From Acidobacteriota bacterium (lineage in GTDB: Bacteria; Acidobacteriota; Vicinamibacteria; Vicinamibacterales; UBA8438), in the NCBI GenBank assembly GCA_009838525.1, contig VXRJ01000022.1, forward strand, positions 53,451 through 117,450: 64,000 bases of DNA, given 5' to 3'. The first letter of the stretch is position 1, and every line of letters begins with the position of its first letter. A program made the position numbers and the translations under genes. Below the pieces are notes generated by a model that saw only the letters and a program-made list of their open reading frames with translations, searched no databases and was not told where the DNA came from. Below, one piece after another: positions 53,173 through 62,035 of this stretch.

Positions 53173-53589
53173 TACCGAGGCAGGCCGATGCTGTAGCAAC
53201 CGTGCCTGTTCCGAAACAACGCGAGCCTATAACTCCACGGGCATAGCAGCTAGCTGTCGCCCTGCCCCGTGGACGATGGACCGTTCGCTGCCAGCTCTGG
53301 AAAGAACTGCCGATACCAGCGGCGGATCAGAACCCATGGAGGCACCTCTGATTCTCTACGAGCCGGTGATCTGCGCGCCAGCCGTAGCGGGTCGGGATGT
53401 CCAGAAGCTCGTCGATCAGTTCGCTGGCGTCCTGCCTTCGAGAGCAGCGGTTGGTTCGGATCCGGTGGGTTCACGATCTCTCGCTCCTCGACCAGGTAGC
53501 CGATGTCTCGACGGGCAGCGGGGCCCGCCGCTGCTCCGGGCTTACGATGAGCGGACGGGCGAGATTGTCCGCGAGAAGCAGGCATCCCC
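53173..53589. other. Gene-poor stretch with decayed coding fragments
   Basis: No intact gene is convincing. The minus strand has broken, frame-jumping coding-like peptides, for example DIGYLVEEREIVNPPDPNQP in one frame and ELIDELLDIPTRYGWRADHR in another, which look like a decayed gene. The plus strand holds the quinoprotein relic listed separately. Confidence 0.5.
53513..53575 (+). pseudogene. Relic of a PQQ-dependent dehydrogenase C-terminus
   Basis: The peptide GQRGPPLLRAYDERTGEIVRE matches GQRGAPVLRAYDKRTGDIVHE of the intact PQQ dehydrogenase at 60731-60793 in this window: 16 of 21 residues and about 49 of 63 bases, aligned by eye. Flanking bases do not continue the match, so it appears to be a short leftover of a related gene. 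Confidence 0.6.
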
Positions 53590-54753
53590 TCAGGCTCCCT
53601 CCCGCAACGACGCCGCCAACTGAGGAATGCGCGCTACCGGCAGCACCGAGATCCGGTCATCGAGACGATACGGCTCATCACCGGGATAGACGACCCAGAG
53701 ATGCTCCAGGCCGAGGTCATCGAGCGCGACGCGCATCGACCGCGTCGTGCCTGGAGCGTCGGCGAGCTTGCACTCGAAGCCGTAGCGTTTCCCGCCGTGT
53801 GTGACTAGCAGATCGAGCTCCGCGCCGCCGTGCGTCGCCCAGAAACAGGCGTTGCTCGTCTCGAAGGCGATGCACAGTTGCTCGATGGCGAAGCCCTCGA
53901 ACGAGGCCCCGACCTTGGGATGGCCGGCGAGGTCGTTTTCCCGCTCCAGATCGAGCAGGGCGTGAAGCAGGCCGGTATCGCGCACGTAGACCTTGGGCGC
54001 CTTGATCTGGCGTTTCCTCAGGTTCTCGAACCACGGCGGCAGGATGCGCACCATGAACGCCCCGGCGAGGATGTCGAGATAGCGGCGCGCGGTGCCCTCG
54101 CTGGCGCCAAGCGCACGGGCGAGCTCGGCCGCATTCCAGGTCTGTGCGTGGTAGTGGGCAATCATCGTCCAGAACCGGCGCAGCGTTTCCGCTGGAATCG
54201 TGATTCCGAATTGCGGAATGTCGCGCTCGAGGAAGGTGCGGACGAAGCTCTCGCGCCAGAGCCATGAGCCCTTGCCGTCCGGAGCGAGATAGGAGCGCGG
54301 GAACCCCCCGCGCAGCCAGAGCCTCCGCCACGAGTCTGCGGCTACCTCGCGAAGATCGAATCCCGATAGATCGACGAGCCCCGCACGGCCGGCGAGCGTT
54401 TCCGACACGCCCTTGACCAAGACGGGTGACGCGCTCCCGAGCAACAGGAACCTCGCCCCGTTGTCCGGCCGATCGACGAGAACCCGCACGGTTTCGAAGA
54501 GGGCAGGCAGCCTCTGCACTTCATCGATAACCACGAGTCCGAACAAGCGTCCGAGGGTCTGTTCCGGCGCCTGCAGCCGCCTGCGGTCGACCGCCGCTTC
54601 GAGATCGAAATACGTGCTTTGGTGGACGTCAGCCGCAATCGCACGCGCGAGGGTAGTCTTGCCGCACTGGCGAGGACCCGTCAGGGCCACGACCGAATGA
54701 ACGCCGAACGACTCGTGGATGCGCGTGATAGGTATCGGGCGGGCAATGACCAC
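53590..54753 (-). CDS. AAA ATPase with DUF4143 domain
   Basis: The 387-residue protein has Walker A GPRQCGKT (26-33), Walker B LFGLVVIDEVQRLP (about 69-82), a sensor region RFLLLGSAS and a C-terminal DUF4143 part ending in a nuclease-like stretch HGGAELDLLVTHGGKRYGFECKLAD, whose E-x-K pattern resembles the PD-(D/E)XK fold. These proteins are widespread, often mobile, and have no agreed function. The GTG at 54753 sits next to a consensus promoter and would be nearly leaderless. It is the only gene here with such a promoter and an AT-rich flank, suggesting it was acquired. Confidence 0.85.
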   Translation of the reverse strand: MVIARPIPITRIHESFGVHSVVALTGPRQCGKTTLARAIAADVHQSTYFDLEAAVDRRRLQAPEQTLGRLFGLVVIDEVQRLPALFETVRVLVDRPDNGARFLLLGSASPVLVKGVSETLAGRAGLVDLSGFDLREVAADSWRRLWLRGGFPRSYLAPDGKGSWLWRESFVRTFLERDIPQFGITIPAETLRRFWTMIAHYHAQTWNAAELARALGASEGTARRYLDILAGAFMVRILPPWFENLRKRQIKAPKVYVRDTGLLHALLDLERENDLAGHPKVGASFEGFAIEQLCIAFETSNACFWATHGGAELDLLVTHGGKRYGFECKLADAPGTTRSMRVALDDLGLEHLWVVYPGDEPYRLDDRISVLPVARIPQLAASLREGA

Positions 54754-54758
54754 ATGGC

Positions 54759-54787
54759 ATTATATTTCTTGAAAAACAGTAGTTCAA
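54759..54787 (-). promoter_or_regulatory. Consensus sigma70-type promoter for the AAA/DUF4143 gene
   Basis: On the minus strand TTGAAC (54787-54782) is followed after exactly 17 bases by TATAAT (54764-54759). The expected transcription start is about 54752, at the GTG start codon, so the mRNA would be leaderless or nearly so. The surrounding AT-rich bases (about 54755-54815) differ from the rest of the window. Confidence 0.75.
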
Positions 54788-54932
54788 TAGAGCATTTTCA
54801 CGGATCAAAGGAAGTGGCCTGAACCGCGCGCTCGGGGGGTGCATGCTGCTTCCGCCGACTCCGTGACACCTTCAAGCCCCGGCGGCTTCCCGTCCAACGC
54901 GCGCTGGCACGTCACCGCATAGAATCTGCGAT

Positions 54933-56048
54933 GTGCCGATACAGGCCCAACCTTGGTTTCGTCTCGCTGCCATCGTCACGCTGACCCTTGGCGCCGTCCC
55001 GGCGGCTGCCGCCCAGTCCGACGAGGCGGTGGCGGCACGGCTCGCCGGGCTCGCGCTCGACTGCGTGCACCGCGAGTACCCGAACAAGGTCGCGCACGTC
55101 CTCAACGATGACGGCGACGCGCGCCCGCCGCGGGAACTGACCCCCGCCTTCTACGGCTGCTACGACTGGCACTCCTCGGTGCACGGGCACTGGCTGCTCG
55201 CCCGCCTGGCGCGGCTCTATCCGGGGGCGGAGACGGCTGCGGCGTCCCGCACCGCACTCACCCGGAGCCTCACGGCAGAGAACCTGCGGGCGGAGGTGGA
55301 CTACGTGGACACGCCTGGACGCGACACGTTCGAGCGGCCGTACGGGCTGGCGTGGCTGCTGCAGCTCGCGGCCGAGCTGCGCGAGTGGGACGATCCCGAC
55401 GCGCGGCGCTGGCGGGACGCCCTCGCCCCGCTCGAGTCGCTGGCGGCGGAACGGATTCGGGAATGGCTGCCGAAGCTGACGTATCCGATTCGCGGCGGCG
55501 AGCACTCCCAGACCGCATTCGCGTTCGGGCTCATCCTCGACTGGGCCCGTACCGCCGGCGACGACGAAATGGCCGCCTTGCTCGAGGGCCGAATCGGCGA
55601 CTACTACTTCGCCGACTACGACTGTCCCCTGCGCTACGAGCCGTCGGGGCAGGACTTCCTCTCTCCCTGCCTGGCGGAGGCGGATCTCGTCCGCCGCGTG
55701 AAGGCTCCAGCCGACTTCGCCGACTGGCTGCACCGGTTTCTGCCCGGGATTCCGGATGCCGGCGGGGCGGGGTGGCTCGAACCGGCCGTGGTGACCGACC
55801 CGACCGACGGGAAGCTGGTGCATCTCGACGGCCTGAACCTCAGCCGCGCCTGGATGCTGGACGGCATTGCGGCGGGGCTCCCGGCGAGTGATGGCCGACG
55901 GACCGCCCTCCTCGCCGCGGCAGAGGCTCACCGCGCGTCGGGGCTCGCCTCGGTCACCGGAGCGACCTACGAGGGCGGCCACTGGCTGGGCACGTTCGCC
56001 GCTTACGTCCTCACCAACCGCGGCCTGCCGAAGCCAACCGGCCGCTGA
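54933..56048 (+). CDS. Secreted DUF2891 protein
   Basis: The 371-residue protein has a signal peptide ending AAAQ, then the DUF2891 pattern with FYGCYDWHSSVHGHW near the N-terminus and WLTGATYEGGHWLGTF-like motifs near the C-terminus (here VTGATYEGGHWLGTFAAY). His and Tyr residues lie along predicted helices, as in alpha-barrel glycosyl-type folds. Its activity is not known. The start is a GTG at 54933; the overlapping ATG at 54931 is in another frame. Confidence 0.75.
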   Translation: MPIQAQPWFRLAAIVTLTLGAVPAAAAQSDEAVAARLAGLALDCVHREYPNKVAHVLNDDGDARPPRELTPAFYGCYDWHSSVHGHWLLARLARLYPGAETAAASRTALTRSLTAENLRAEVDYVDTPGRDTFERPYGLAWLLQLAAELREWDDPDARRWRDALAPLESLAAERIREWLPKLTYPIRGGEHSQTAFAFGLILDWARTAGDDEMAALLEGRIGDYYFADYDCPLRYEPSGQDFLSPCLAEADLVRRVKAPADFADWLHRFLPGIPDAGGAGWLEPAVVTDPTDGKLVHLDGLNLSRAWMLDGIAAGLPASDGRRTALLAAAEAHRASGLASVTGATYEGGHWLGTFAAYVLTNRGLPKPTGR

Positions 56049-56162
56049 CCATCAGCCGGCGCGCGGAACGTCGGTCAGCCCGCCGGCATAGCCAATCGAC
56101 GTCTGTCCGTCGACCTCGCCGTTTGGAACGCGCCGTGTCTGTGCGTGGACTAAGCTGGAGTC

Positions 56163-57344
56163 ATGGGCACTCCACAAGGCGACTACCGCTCGCTCTTCTC
56201 GCTGCCGCCCGAGTCGCACTACCTCAACTGCGCGTTCATGGCCCCGGCCTCGAAGCGCGTCGCCGCCGCCGGGCGGCAGGCGCTGGAGCGCATCGAAGCG
56301 CCCGCCCGGCTCGGAATCGCCGATTTCTTCGAGCCGAGCTCGCGCGTCCGCCAGCTCTTCGCGCAGATCATCGGCGCGTCCGATCCGGATCGCGTCGCGA
56401 TCATCCCGTCCGTTTCCTATGCCATGGCGACGATTGCGCGCAACACGCCGCTCGCGCCCGGACAGACGGTCGTCGTCGTCGAGGAACAGTTCCCGAGCGT
56501 GGTCTACACCTGGCGACGCGCCTGCAGCGAGGCGGGCGCGACGCTGCGCACCGTCGCCGCGCCGGAAACCGCCGGATCGCGCGCCGAGGCCTGGAACACC
56601 GCCCTACTGGACGCGATCGACGAGCGGACGGCGGTGGTTGCCATTCCGGAGCTGCACTGGACCGACGGTGCGCGGTTCGATCTGGCGGCGGTCGGCGCGC
56701 GCGCGCGGGCCGTGGGCGCCCGGCTGGTCATCGACGGGACGCAGTCCGTCGGCGCGCTGCCGTTGGATGTCGGACGCATCCGTCCGGACGCGGTGGCCTG
56801 CGCCGGCTACAAGTGGCTGACCGGACCGTACTCCGTCGGCGCGGCCTGGTACGGCCCCGCCTTCGACGGTGGTACGCCGATCGAGGAGAACTGGATCACG
56901 CGCCCCGACAGCGACCACTTCAACGAGCTCGTCAACTACCGCGACGACTATCGGCCGGGCGCCATCCGCTACGACGTCGGCGAACGTTCGAACTTCGTCC
57001 TGCTGCCGATGTTCGAAGCCGCGCTGGAGCAGGTGCGCGACTGGAAGCCGGAGACGGTTGCGGCGCACACGCGTGCCCTTACCGACCGGGTGGTGCCGCG
57101 CCTCCGCGAGTTGGGCTGCCGCATCGAGGACGCGCGCTGGCGCGCCGGACACCTGCTCGGCGTGCGGCTGCCGGACGGCGCCGACATCCCGCAGCTTGGC
57201 CGCAATCTCGCCGAGCGGAATGTGTCGGTCTCGCTGCGCGGCGGCGCCATCCGCATCGCGCCGCATCTGTACAACGACGCCGCCGACCTCGACGTGCTGC
57301 TCGACGTCCTTTGCGCCGTGCTCGCCGGCGCCGTGCGGGCCTGA
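56163..57344 (+). CDS. PLP-dependent aminotransferase class V-type enzyme
   Basis: The 393-residue protein has the class V fold: Asp191 in VIDGTQSVGALP (pyridine-nitrogen partner) and the PLP lysine (217) in GYKWLTGPYS. The region IIPSVSYAMATIA binds the cofactor phosphate. The family includes cysteine desulfurases, kynureninases and isopenicillin N epimerases. The active-site Cys loop of desulfurases is not seen, so desulfurase activity is unlikely. The substrate is unknown. The ATG at 56163 begins right at the conserved N-terminal segment. Confidence 0.82.
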   Translation: MGTPQGDYRSLFSLPPESHYLNCAFMAPASKRVAAAGRQALERIEAPARLGIADFFEPSSRVRQLFAQIIGASDPDRVAIIPSVSYAMATIARNTPLAPGQTVVVVEEQFPSVVYTWRRACSEAGATLRTVAAPETAGSRAEAWNTALLDAIDERTAVVAIPELHWTDGARFDLAAVGARARAVGARLVIDGTQSVGALPLDVGRIRPDAVACAGYKWLTGPYSVGAAWYGPAFDGGTPIEENWITRPDSDHFNELVNYRDDYRPGAIRYDVGERSNFVLLPMFEAALEQVRDWKPETVAAHTRALTDRVVPRLRELGCRIEDARWRAGHLLGVRLPDGADIPQLGRNLAERNVSVSLRGGAIRIAPHLYNDAADLDVLLDVLCAVLAGAVRA

Positions 57345-57413
57345 CGAAGGCCCGAGTGCCGGCGCGGCGGTTCACGACCAGCAATTGGCTATGATTGGGC
57401 CTTCGAGGATCAT

Positions 57414-58214
57414 GTGAGCCGTTCGGAGTCCGTGCCGCAGTCGGCCGGCGACGCCGCGGGCCGGCCGCGGGGCGGCGGGACGTTTGCCGCGCGGGCACGC
57501 TGCGCATGGGCCGTCGCGTCGCTCGTCGTAGTCCAGGGAATCGTCTGCGGACTGGCCATTCTGCCCGTCATGGCGGTGTGGCAGCCGCTGCTCGCCTGGA
57601 CGGAGGGCGACCCCGTCGCACGGATGGTCGCCGCCAGTTTCGCCATCGTTCCGTCGTACGCCCTGTTCGCCATCACGTTGATGTTCGGATCGGCGCTCGC
57701 CACCCGCGTGACCGGCTGGCGAACACGGCCCGACGCCGAGATGCGACTCGCCGATCTCGACTGGCCGCTGCTGGACTGGGTGCGCTACATGGTCGCCATT
57801 CACGTCGTACGGCTGTTCGCCGGCACCCTCTTCCGCGGAACGCCGATCTGGAGCGCCTACCTGCGCCTGAACGGCGCCCGCGTGGGGCGCCGCGTCTACG
57901 TGAACAGCCTGGCCGTGAGCGACCACAACCTTCTCGAGTTCGGCGACGACGTGGTCATCGGCGGCGACGTTCACCTGTCGGGCCACACCGTCGAGCGCGG
58001 TTTCGTGAAGACGGCGCACGTGCGCCTGGGAGACCGTTCCACGATCGGGCTCGGATCGCTGATCAGCATCGGCGTGACCATCGGTCCCAGCGTGCAGATC
58101 GGCGCGTTGAGCCTGGTGCCCAAGCACGTGACCCTGGACGGGCCCGGCACCTATGCCGGGGTGCCGGCGAGACCCCTCGGTTCGGATGCCTCACCGCCGG
58201 CCCGGCAGGGGTAA
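57414..58214 (+). CDS. Membrane-anchored hexapeptide acyltransferase
   Basis: The 266-residue protein has two or three membrane segments in residues 35-105, then a left-handed beta-helix region of hexapeptide repeats (GARVGRRVYVNSLA, EFGDDVVIGGDVHLSG, LGDRSTIGLGSLISIG). Such enzymes transfer acetyl or other acyl groups. The N-terminal membrane part recalls the Pls/PosA-like group. The start is GTG at 57414 with GAGG five bases upstream. The 3' end lies two bases from the convergent methyltransferase. Confidence 0.72.
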   Translation: MSRSESVPQSAGDAAGRPRGGGTFAARARCAWAVASLVVVQGIVCGLAILPVMAVWQPLLAWTEGDPVARMVAASFAIVPSYALFAITLMFGSALATRVTGWRTRPDAEMRLADLDWPLLDWVRYMVAIHVVRLFAGTLFRGTPIWSAYLRLNGARVGRRVYVNSLAVSDHNLLEFGDDVVIGGDVHLSGHTVERGFVKTAHVRLGDRSTIGLGSLISIGVTIGPSVQIGALSLVPKHVTLDGPGTYAGVPARPLGSDASPPARQG

Positions 58215-58216
58215 GC

Positions 58217-58831
58217 CTACGCCGGCGGCGGGGGGACAGACCGGAGGCGCGGGAAGAAGCGCCCTGTCCGCGCCATGTAGCGCCGGTAGTCATCGCCGAA
58301 CCGCTCGACGAGTTTCGCCTCCTCGGTCCCGGTCCGGATCACCAGGAGGACCAGGGTGGCGAGGCCGGTCAGCGCGATGAACCAGTTCGCCGTTGCGAGC
58401 GCGTAGGCAACGAGTGCGAAGGCAACCATGACGTAGAACGGGTGACGGACGTAGCGGTACGGACCGCTCGTCACGAGCGTGTGCTCGCGTCGGGTGACGA
58501 CGGTGTCCGTGATGTTCCTGCCGAGGCTGCGGAAAGTCCAGAAGCCGAGGGCCATCCCGGGCAGACCGATCGCCACGCCGGCCCATCGGAGGGCGGCGGG
58601 AAGCGGCACGGAGGCCCACGCCATCCAGGCCGGGTTGATGAGGAAGGCCAGGAGGCCGCCTAGCGCGGCCATCCCGCATGGGCGTAGCGTGAAGAGGATG
58701 AACAGGCCTTCCTGTCGCCGGTCGAGCTTCTCGCCGCTCGCCTGTGAGCGGATCCGGTAGTAGAGGGCCACCGGCAGGAAGACCACTATGCCGAGGATGA
58801 GGATCAACCGGAAAGTGTGGTCGTCGGTCAT
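58217..58831 (-). CDS. Isoprenylcysteine carboxyl methyltransferase-like membrane protein
   Basis: The 204-residue protein has four to five membrane segments and the ICMT-like pattern LVTSGPYRYVRHPFYVMVAFALVAYAL followed by EEAKLVERFGDDYRRYMARTGRFFP, which binds AdoMet. Bacterial members methylate unknown lipids or metabolites. The ATG at 58831 is supported by GAGG just upstream. The longer frame reaching 59221 is a shadow of the divergent dehydrogenase gene. Confidence 0.8.
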   Translation of the reverse strand: MTDDHTFRLILILGIVVFLPVALYYRIRSQASGEKLDRRQEGLFILFTLRPCGMAALGGLLAFLINPAWMAWASVPLPAALRWAGVAIGLPGMALGFWTFRSLGRNITDTVVTRREHTLVTSGPYRYVRHPFYVMVAFALVAYALATANWFIALTGLATLVLLVIRTGTEEAKLVERFGDDYRRYMARTGRFFPRLRSVPPPPA

Positions 58832-58858
58832 CGCCCTCGTAATATATTTTCTACAACC

Positions 58859-60922
58859 ATGTGCAATACGTCTTCTAGTCGGCGCCCGGTGATCCGTTGG
58901 GCGGCGGTCGCGGCCGTCGCATGCCTGGGAACCGTCGGCGCGAGCGCCCAGAACGGCGCCGCCGATGGGGAATGGGGCGTGTTCGGGGCAGACGCGGGCG
59001 CCACCCGGTATTCCCCGCTGGATGACATCAACGCCGCCAACGTCGGCGACCTGGAAGTGGCCTGGCGATGGAGCGCGCGAGACCAGGGCGATCCGCCTCC
59101 GTCCGGCCGGACGCAGATCAGTCCCATCGTCGTCAACGGCGTCCTCTATACGACCATCGGTAACCAGCGCAGCGTGATCGCCCTTGATGCCGCCACTGGC
59201 GAGACCATCTGGAACTGGCACCCGGGCGACAACGAGCGCCGGTGGGGCGACATCATCGAGCCCGTCGCCCGGAGCGCCGGGCGCGGCGTGACCTACTGGA
59301 CGGACGGAGCCGGCGACGAGCGCATCTTCGTCGTGACGCCGAGCTTTCAGCTGGTGGCGCTGGACGCCCGGACGGGCAACCTGGTGGAGGATTTCGGCAC
59401 GGCCGGGGTCGTGGACATGATGGACGACCTGCGGTGGAACGAGCGACCGGCCGCGGAGAGAGCGGGCCGCGTCGCCAATACGTCACCGCCCTCCATTCTC
59501 GGCAACGCGCTCGTGGCATCGATCTCGCTGCATACCGGCAGCATTCCCACCCGGGCCTCTCCGAATGAGGTCTGGCCCATGAACATGCCCGGCGACATCG
59601 TGGCGTACGACACCCGGACTGGTCGGATGCTCTGGCGCTTCAACACGGTCCCGAAGGAGGGAGAATTCGGCGTCGACACCTGGCTGAAGGCGGACGAATC
59701 CCTCTGGAACGTGCCGACCGGCACCCACGATTGGGTGCAGGAGAATCCGGAGCTTCTCGATGCGTCCTGGAAATACACGGGGAACGTCGGACATTGGGCG
59801 CCGGTAACGGCGGACCCGGAGCTCGGCCTGTTCTACGTGGCTACGGAAACGCCCACGAACGACTACTACGGGGGCTATCGGCCCGGGGACAACCTCTTCG
59901 GCAACTCCGTCCTGGCCCTCGACGCGGAGACCGGTGAGCGCGCGTGGCATTTTCAGCTCACCCATCATGAACTCTGGGACTACGACATCCCCACCGCCCC
60001 CATCCTCGTGGACATCGAGGTCGACGGCGCCCCAATCAAGGCGCTCGTGCAGCTCTCGAAGCAGGGGTTTGCCTACGTACTCAACCGCGAGACGGGCGAA
60101 CCCGTGTGGCCGATCGAAGAGCGCGCCGTCGGAGAGTCGGACGTGCCGGGCGAGTGGACGTCTCCTACCCAGCCCTTCCCCACCAAGCCGCCCGCGTTTG
60201 AACGCCAGGGCGTCACCGAAGACGACCTCATCGACTTCACGCCGGAGCTCCGGGCCGAGGCGCTGCGGATCGTGGAGCAAATCCGGCTCGGGCCGCTGTA
60301 TACCCCGCCGTCACTGATTGAGCCGGGCGTCAACCTCGGGACCCTTGGGCTCCCCGGCGCGGGTGGCGGCGTCAACTGGCCCGCCGGCGCGGTAGATGTC
60401 GAGGCGGACCTCCTTTTCGTGCCGTCGCAGACGAGACCGACGCTGTTCGGCTTGACGGACGGCACGGAAGGGACCGGCGTGCGTTACCACATCTCGTTTT
60501 CACGGGGAGTCCCGACCGTCCGCGACCTGCCCCTCCTGAAGCCGCCCTACGGCCGGATCACCGCGATCGACCTCACTGAGGGCGAGATTCTGTGGCAGAT
60601 CCCGCACGGCGAGACGCCGGAGTACATCCAGCAGCATCCGGATCTCCAGGGCGTGGACGTGCCGCAGACCGGAATCCTCACCCAGAGCTCCGGGCTGCTG
60701 GTGACGTCCACCCTCCTGTTCGCGGGCGAAGGGCAGCGCGGAGCTCCGGTGCTCCGGGCGTACGACAAGCGCACGGGTGACATCGTCCATGAGATCTCGC
60801 TGCCCGGAGGCCCCACCACCGGGTTCCCGATCACGTACAGGGCGGACAGCCGGCAATACCTCGTCGTAGCGGCTCTGGACGAGAACAACATCGCGGAGTT
60901 GGTCGCCTTCTCCTTGCAGTAG
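58859..60922 (+). CDS. Secreted PQQ-dependent (quinoprotein) dehydrogenase
   Basis: The 687-residue protein has a signal peptide and an eight-bladed propeller with the WD-like pattern (GETIWNWHPGD, GERAWHFQLTHHELWDYDIP, TGEPVWPIEERAV, EGEILWQIPHG). The motif YVATETPTNDYYGG is close to the PQQ site. It is expected to oxidise an alcohol or sugar in the periplasm and pass electrons to the respiratory chain. There is no CxxCH, so it is not a quinohaemoprotein. The substrate is unknown; the glucose/quinate-type branch is closest. PQQ synthesis genes are not in the window. Confidence 0.85.
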   Translation: MCNTSSSRRPVIRWAAVAAVACLGTVGASAQNGAADGEWGVFGADAGATRYSPLDDINAANVGDLEVAWRWSARDQGDPPPSGRTQISPIVVNGVLYTTIGNQRSVIALDAATGETIWNWHPGDNERRWGDIIEPVARSAGRGVTYWTDGAGDERIFVVTPSFQLVALDARTGNLVEDFGTAGVVDMMDDLRWNERPAAERAGRVANTSPPSILGNALVASISLHTGSIPTRASPNEVWPMNMPGDIVAYDTRTGRMLWRFNTVPKEGEFGVDTWLKADESLWNVPTGTHDWVQENPELLDASWKYTGNVGHWAPVTADPELGLFYVATETPTNDYYGGYRPGDNLFGNSVLALDAETGERAWHFQLTHHELWDYDIPTAPILVDIEVDGAPIKALVQLSKQGFAYVLNRETGEPVWPIEERAVGESDVPGEWTSPTQPFPTKPPAFERQGVTEDDLIDFTPELRAEALRIVEQIRLGPLYTPPSLIEPGVNLGTLGLPGAGGGVNWPAGAVDVEADLLFVPSQTRPTLFGLTDGTEGTGVRYHISFSRGVPTVRDLPLLKPPYGRITAIDLTEGEILWQIPHGETPEYIQQHPDLQGVDVPQTGILTQSSGLLVTSTLLFAGEGQRGAPVLRAYDKRTGDIVHEISLPGGPTTGFPITYRADSRQYLVVAALDENNIAELVAFSLQ

Positions 60923-60930
60923 GCGGGGCG

Positions 60931-61146
60931 TCAGTCTCCTTCTGTCTGCCTGGCTCGCCGCCGGATCTCCCACACGATCACGGCGACGAGCGCCAGGCCG
61001 CCGCCGAGCAACGCAAGCGCCGGGGTGTCAGCGCCTTGCTCGCCCAGCGCGGCGTTGAAGCCACCGCCGGCCAGCATGCCGATCAGCACCGCGACGAGCG
61101 CCCTCACGACCACGCGCGCGCCGGGACCAGATCTTCTCTTGGTCAT
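60931..61146 (-). CDS. Small two-helix membrane protein
   Basis: The 71-residue reading frame encodes a basic start (MTKRRSGPG), two hydrophobic helices at roughly 13-33 and 43-60, and a charged end. GGGAG is a few bases before the ATG at 61146. It is unrecognised and small, so it could be spurious, but the signal and helices support it. It is convergent with the PQQ dehydrogenase. Confidence 0.45.
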   Translation of the reverse strand: MTKRRSGPGARVVVRALVAVLIGMLAGGGFNAALGEQGADTPALALLGGGLALVAVIVWEIRRRARQTEGD

Positions 61147-61296
61147 CGCTCTCCCATAACCCTAGCCGCTCACAAGCTTCTTTCCCTCCCGATCTTGACG
61201 AGGCGACCGCTTCCCGTCTACCCTTCGATCCCCGGACGCGGCGAAAGAACGGGAGCCCACGATCTCGTCGATTCCACGAAAGAGAGGACACCCATC

Positions 61297-61833
61297 ATGA
61301 AGAAACAACTACATCCTGTTCTGACCGCAGCCTCCGGCCTCGCCGTTGCCGCCATTGCGACGTCAGCTGCAGCGGAACCGATCTCCGAACAGACTGTCAT
61401 TGATGCACAGAGAGCCTGGGGCGAGGGTATTGTCGCGATTGCCAAAGCTCATGCCGATGGCGGCGACTACACCGCCCGTGCGAAGGAACACATCAATGAC
61501 CTTTATGCATATGGCGAGACCAACGTCATGTTTAAGCCGACCATGGCAGCGGAAGATCAGTTCCGTGAAACATTTGACGAAGCTCTGAGCTATTTCATTG
61601 GGCAAGACGGAACGGAGGACAAAGGGTTCGCGATCTCGGGCTGGACCAATGTTCGGTGGGAGAACAACGGCATCTACACCAACGACACCTCCGCAATGGC
61701 CATGGGTAACTACTACTTCACAGGCCCGGACGGTAACGAGACAAAGGTCGAGTACACCTTTGGCTACGTCCTTGTTGACGGTGATTTGAAGATCAATCTT
61801 CATCATTCATCGCTGCCCTTCAGCCCCGAATAA
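61297..61833 (+). CDS. Secreted NTF2-like protein, probably acquired
   Basis: The 178-residue protein has a signal peptide ending SAAAEP and an NTF2-like body (AQRAWGEGIVAIAKAHADGG, LYAYGETNVMFKPTMAAEDQFRETF, INLHHSSLPF). It resembles a family common in marine Alphaproteobacteria that is often mislabelled phosphoribosyl-AMP cyclohydrolase; the true function is unknown. Codon and base use are visibly less GC-rich than the neighbours, and a strong terminator follows, so it looks transferred. GAGAGGAC about eight bases upstream supports the ATG at 61297. Confidence 0.75.
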   Translation: MKKQLHPVLTAASGLAVAAIATSAAAEPISEQTVIDAQRAWGEGIVAIAKAHADGGDYTARAKEHINDLYAYGETNVMFKPTMAAEDQFRETFDEALSYFIGQDGTEDKGFAISGWTNVRWENNGIYTNDTSAMAMGNYYFTGPDGNETKVEYTFGYVLVDGDLKINLHHSSLPFSPE

Positions 61834-61870
61834 TCGCAGAGCGCGGCCTTCAGGCCGAACCCTTGCAAGT

Positions 61871-61915
61871 ACGGCCCGGTTTGCGCCACCGCGTGTGGTG
61901 AAGCGGGCCGTTTTT
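61871..61915 (+). terminator. Rho-independent terminator after the NTF2-like gene
   Basis: An eight-base stem (ACGGCCCG at 61871-61878 with CGGGCCGT at 61904-61911) encloses a second small stem and is followed directly by T5. This is the clearest intrinsic terminator in the window. Confidence 0.85.
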
Positions 61916-62035
61916 GTGCCTGAGATAGAGCACGGCGCAGGCGCATGGGCCTCACAGCGATCTAGCATAGGCGCGGCAGCCTGCGGGAGTTGCCGGCAAC
62001 CGCGATCTGCGGGCACGCGAAGCGAGGTTGAGTGT

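Noticed and set aside
56058..56136. Possible C-terminal peptide on the minus strand (VPNGEVDGQTSIGYAGG then a stop)
   Set aside because: It is too short to identify, has no start and no matching gene in the window; it may be chance.
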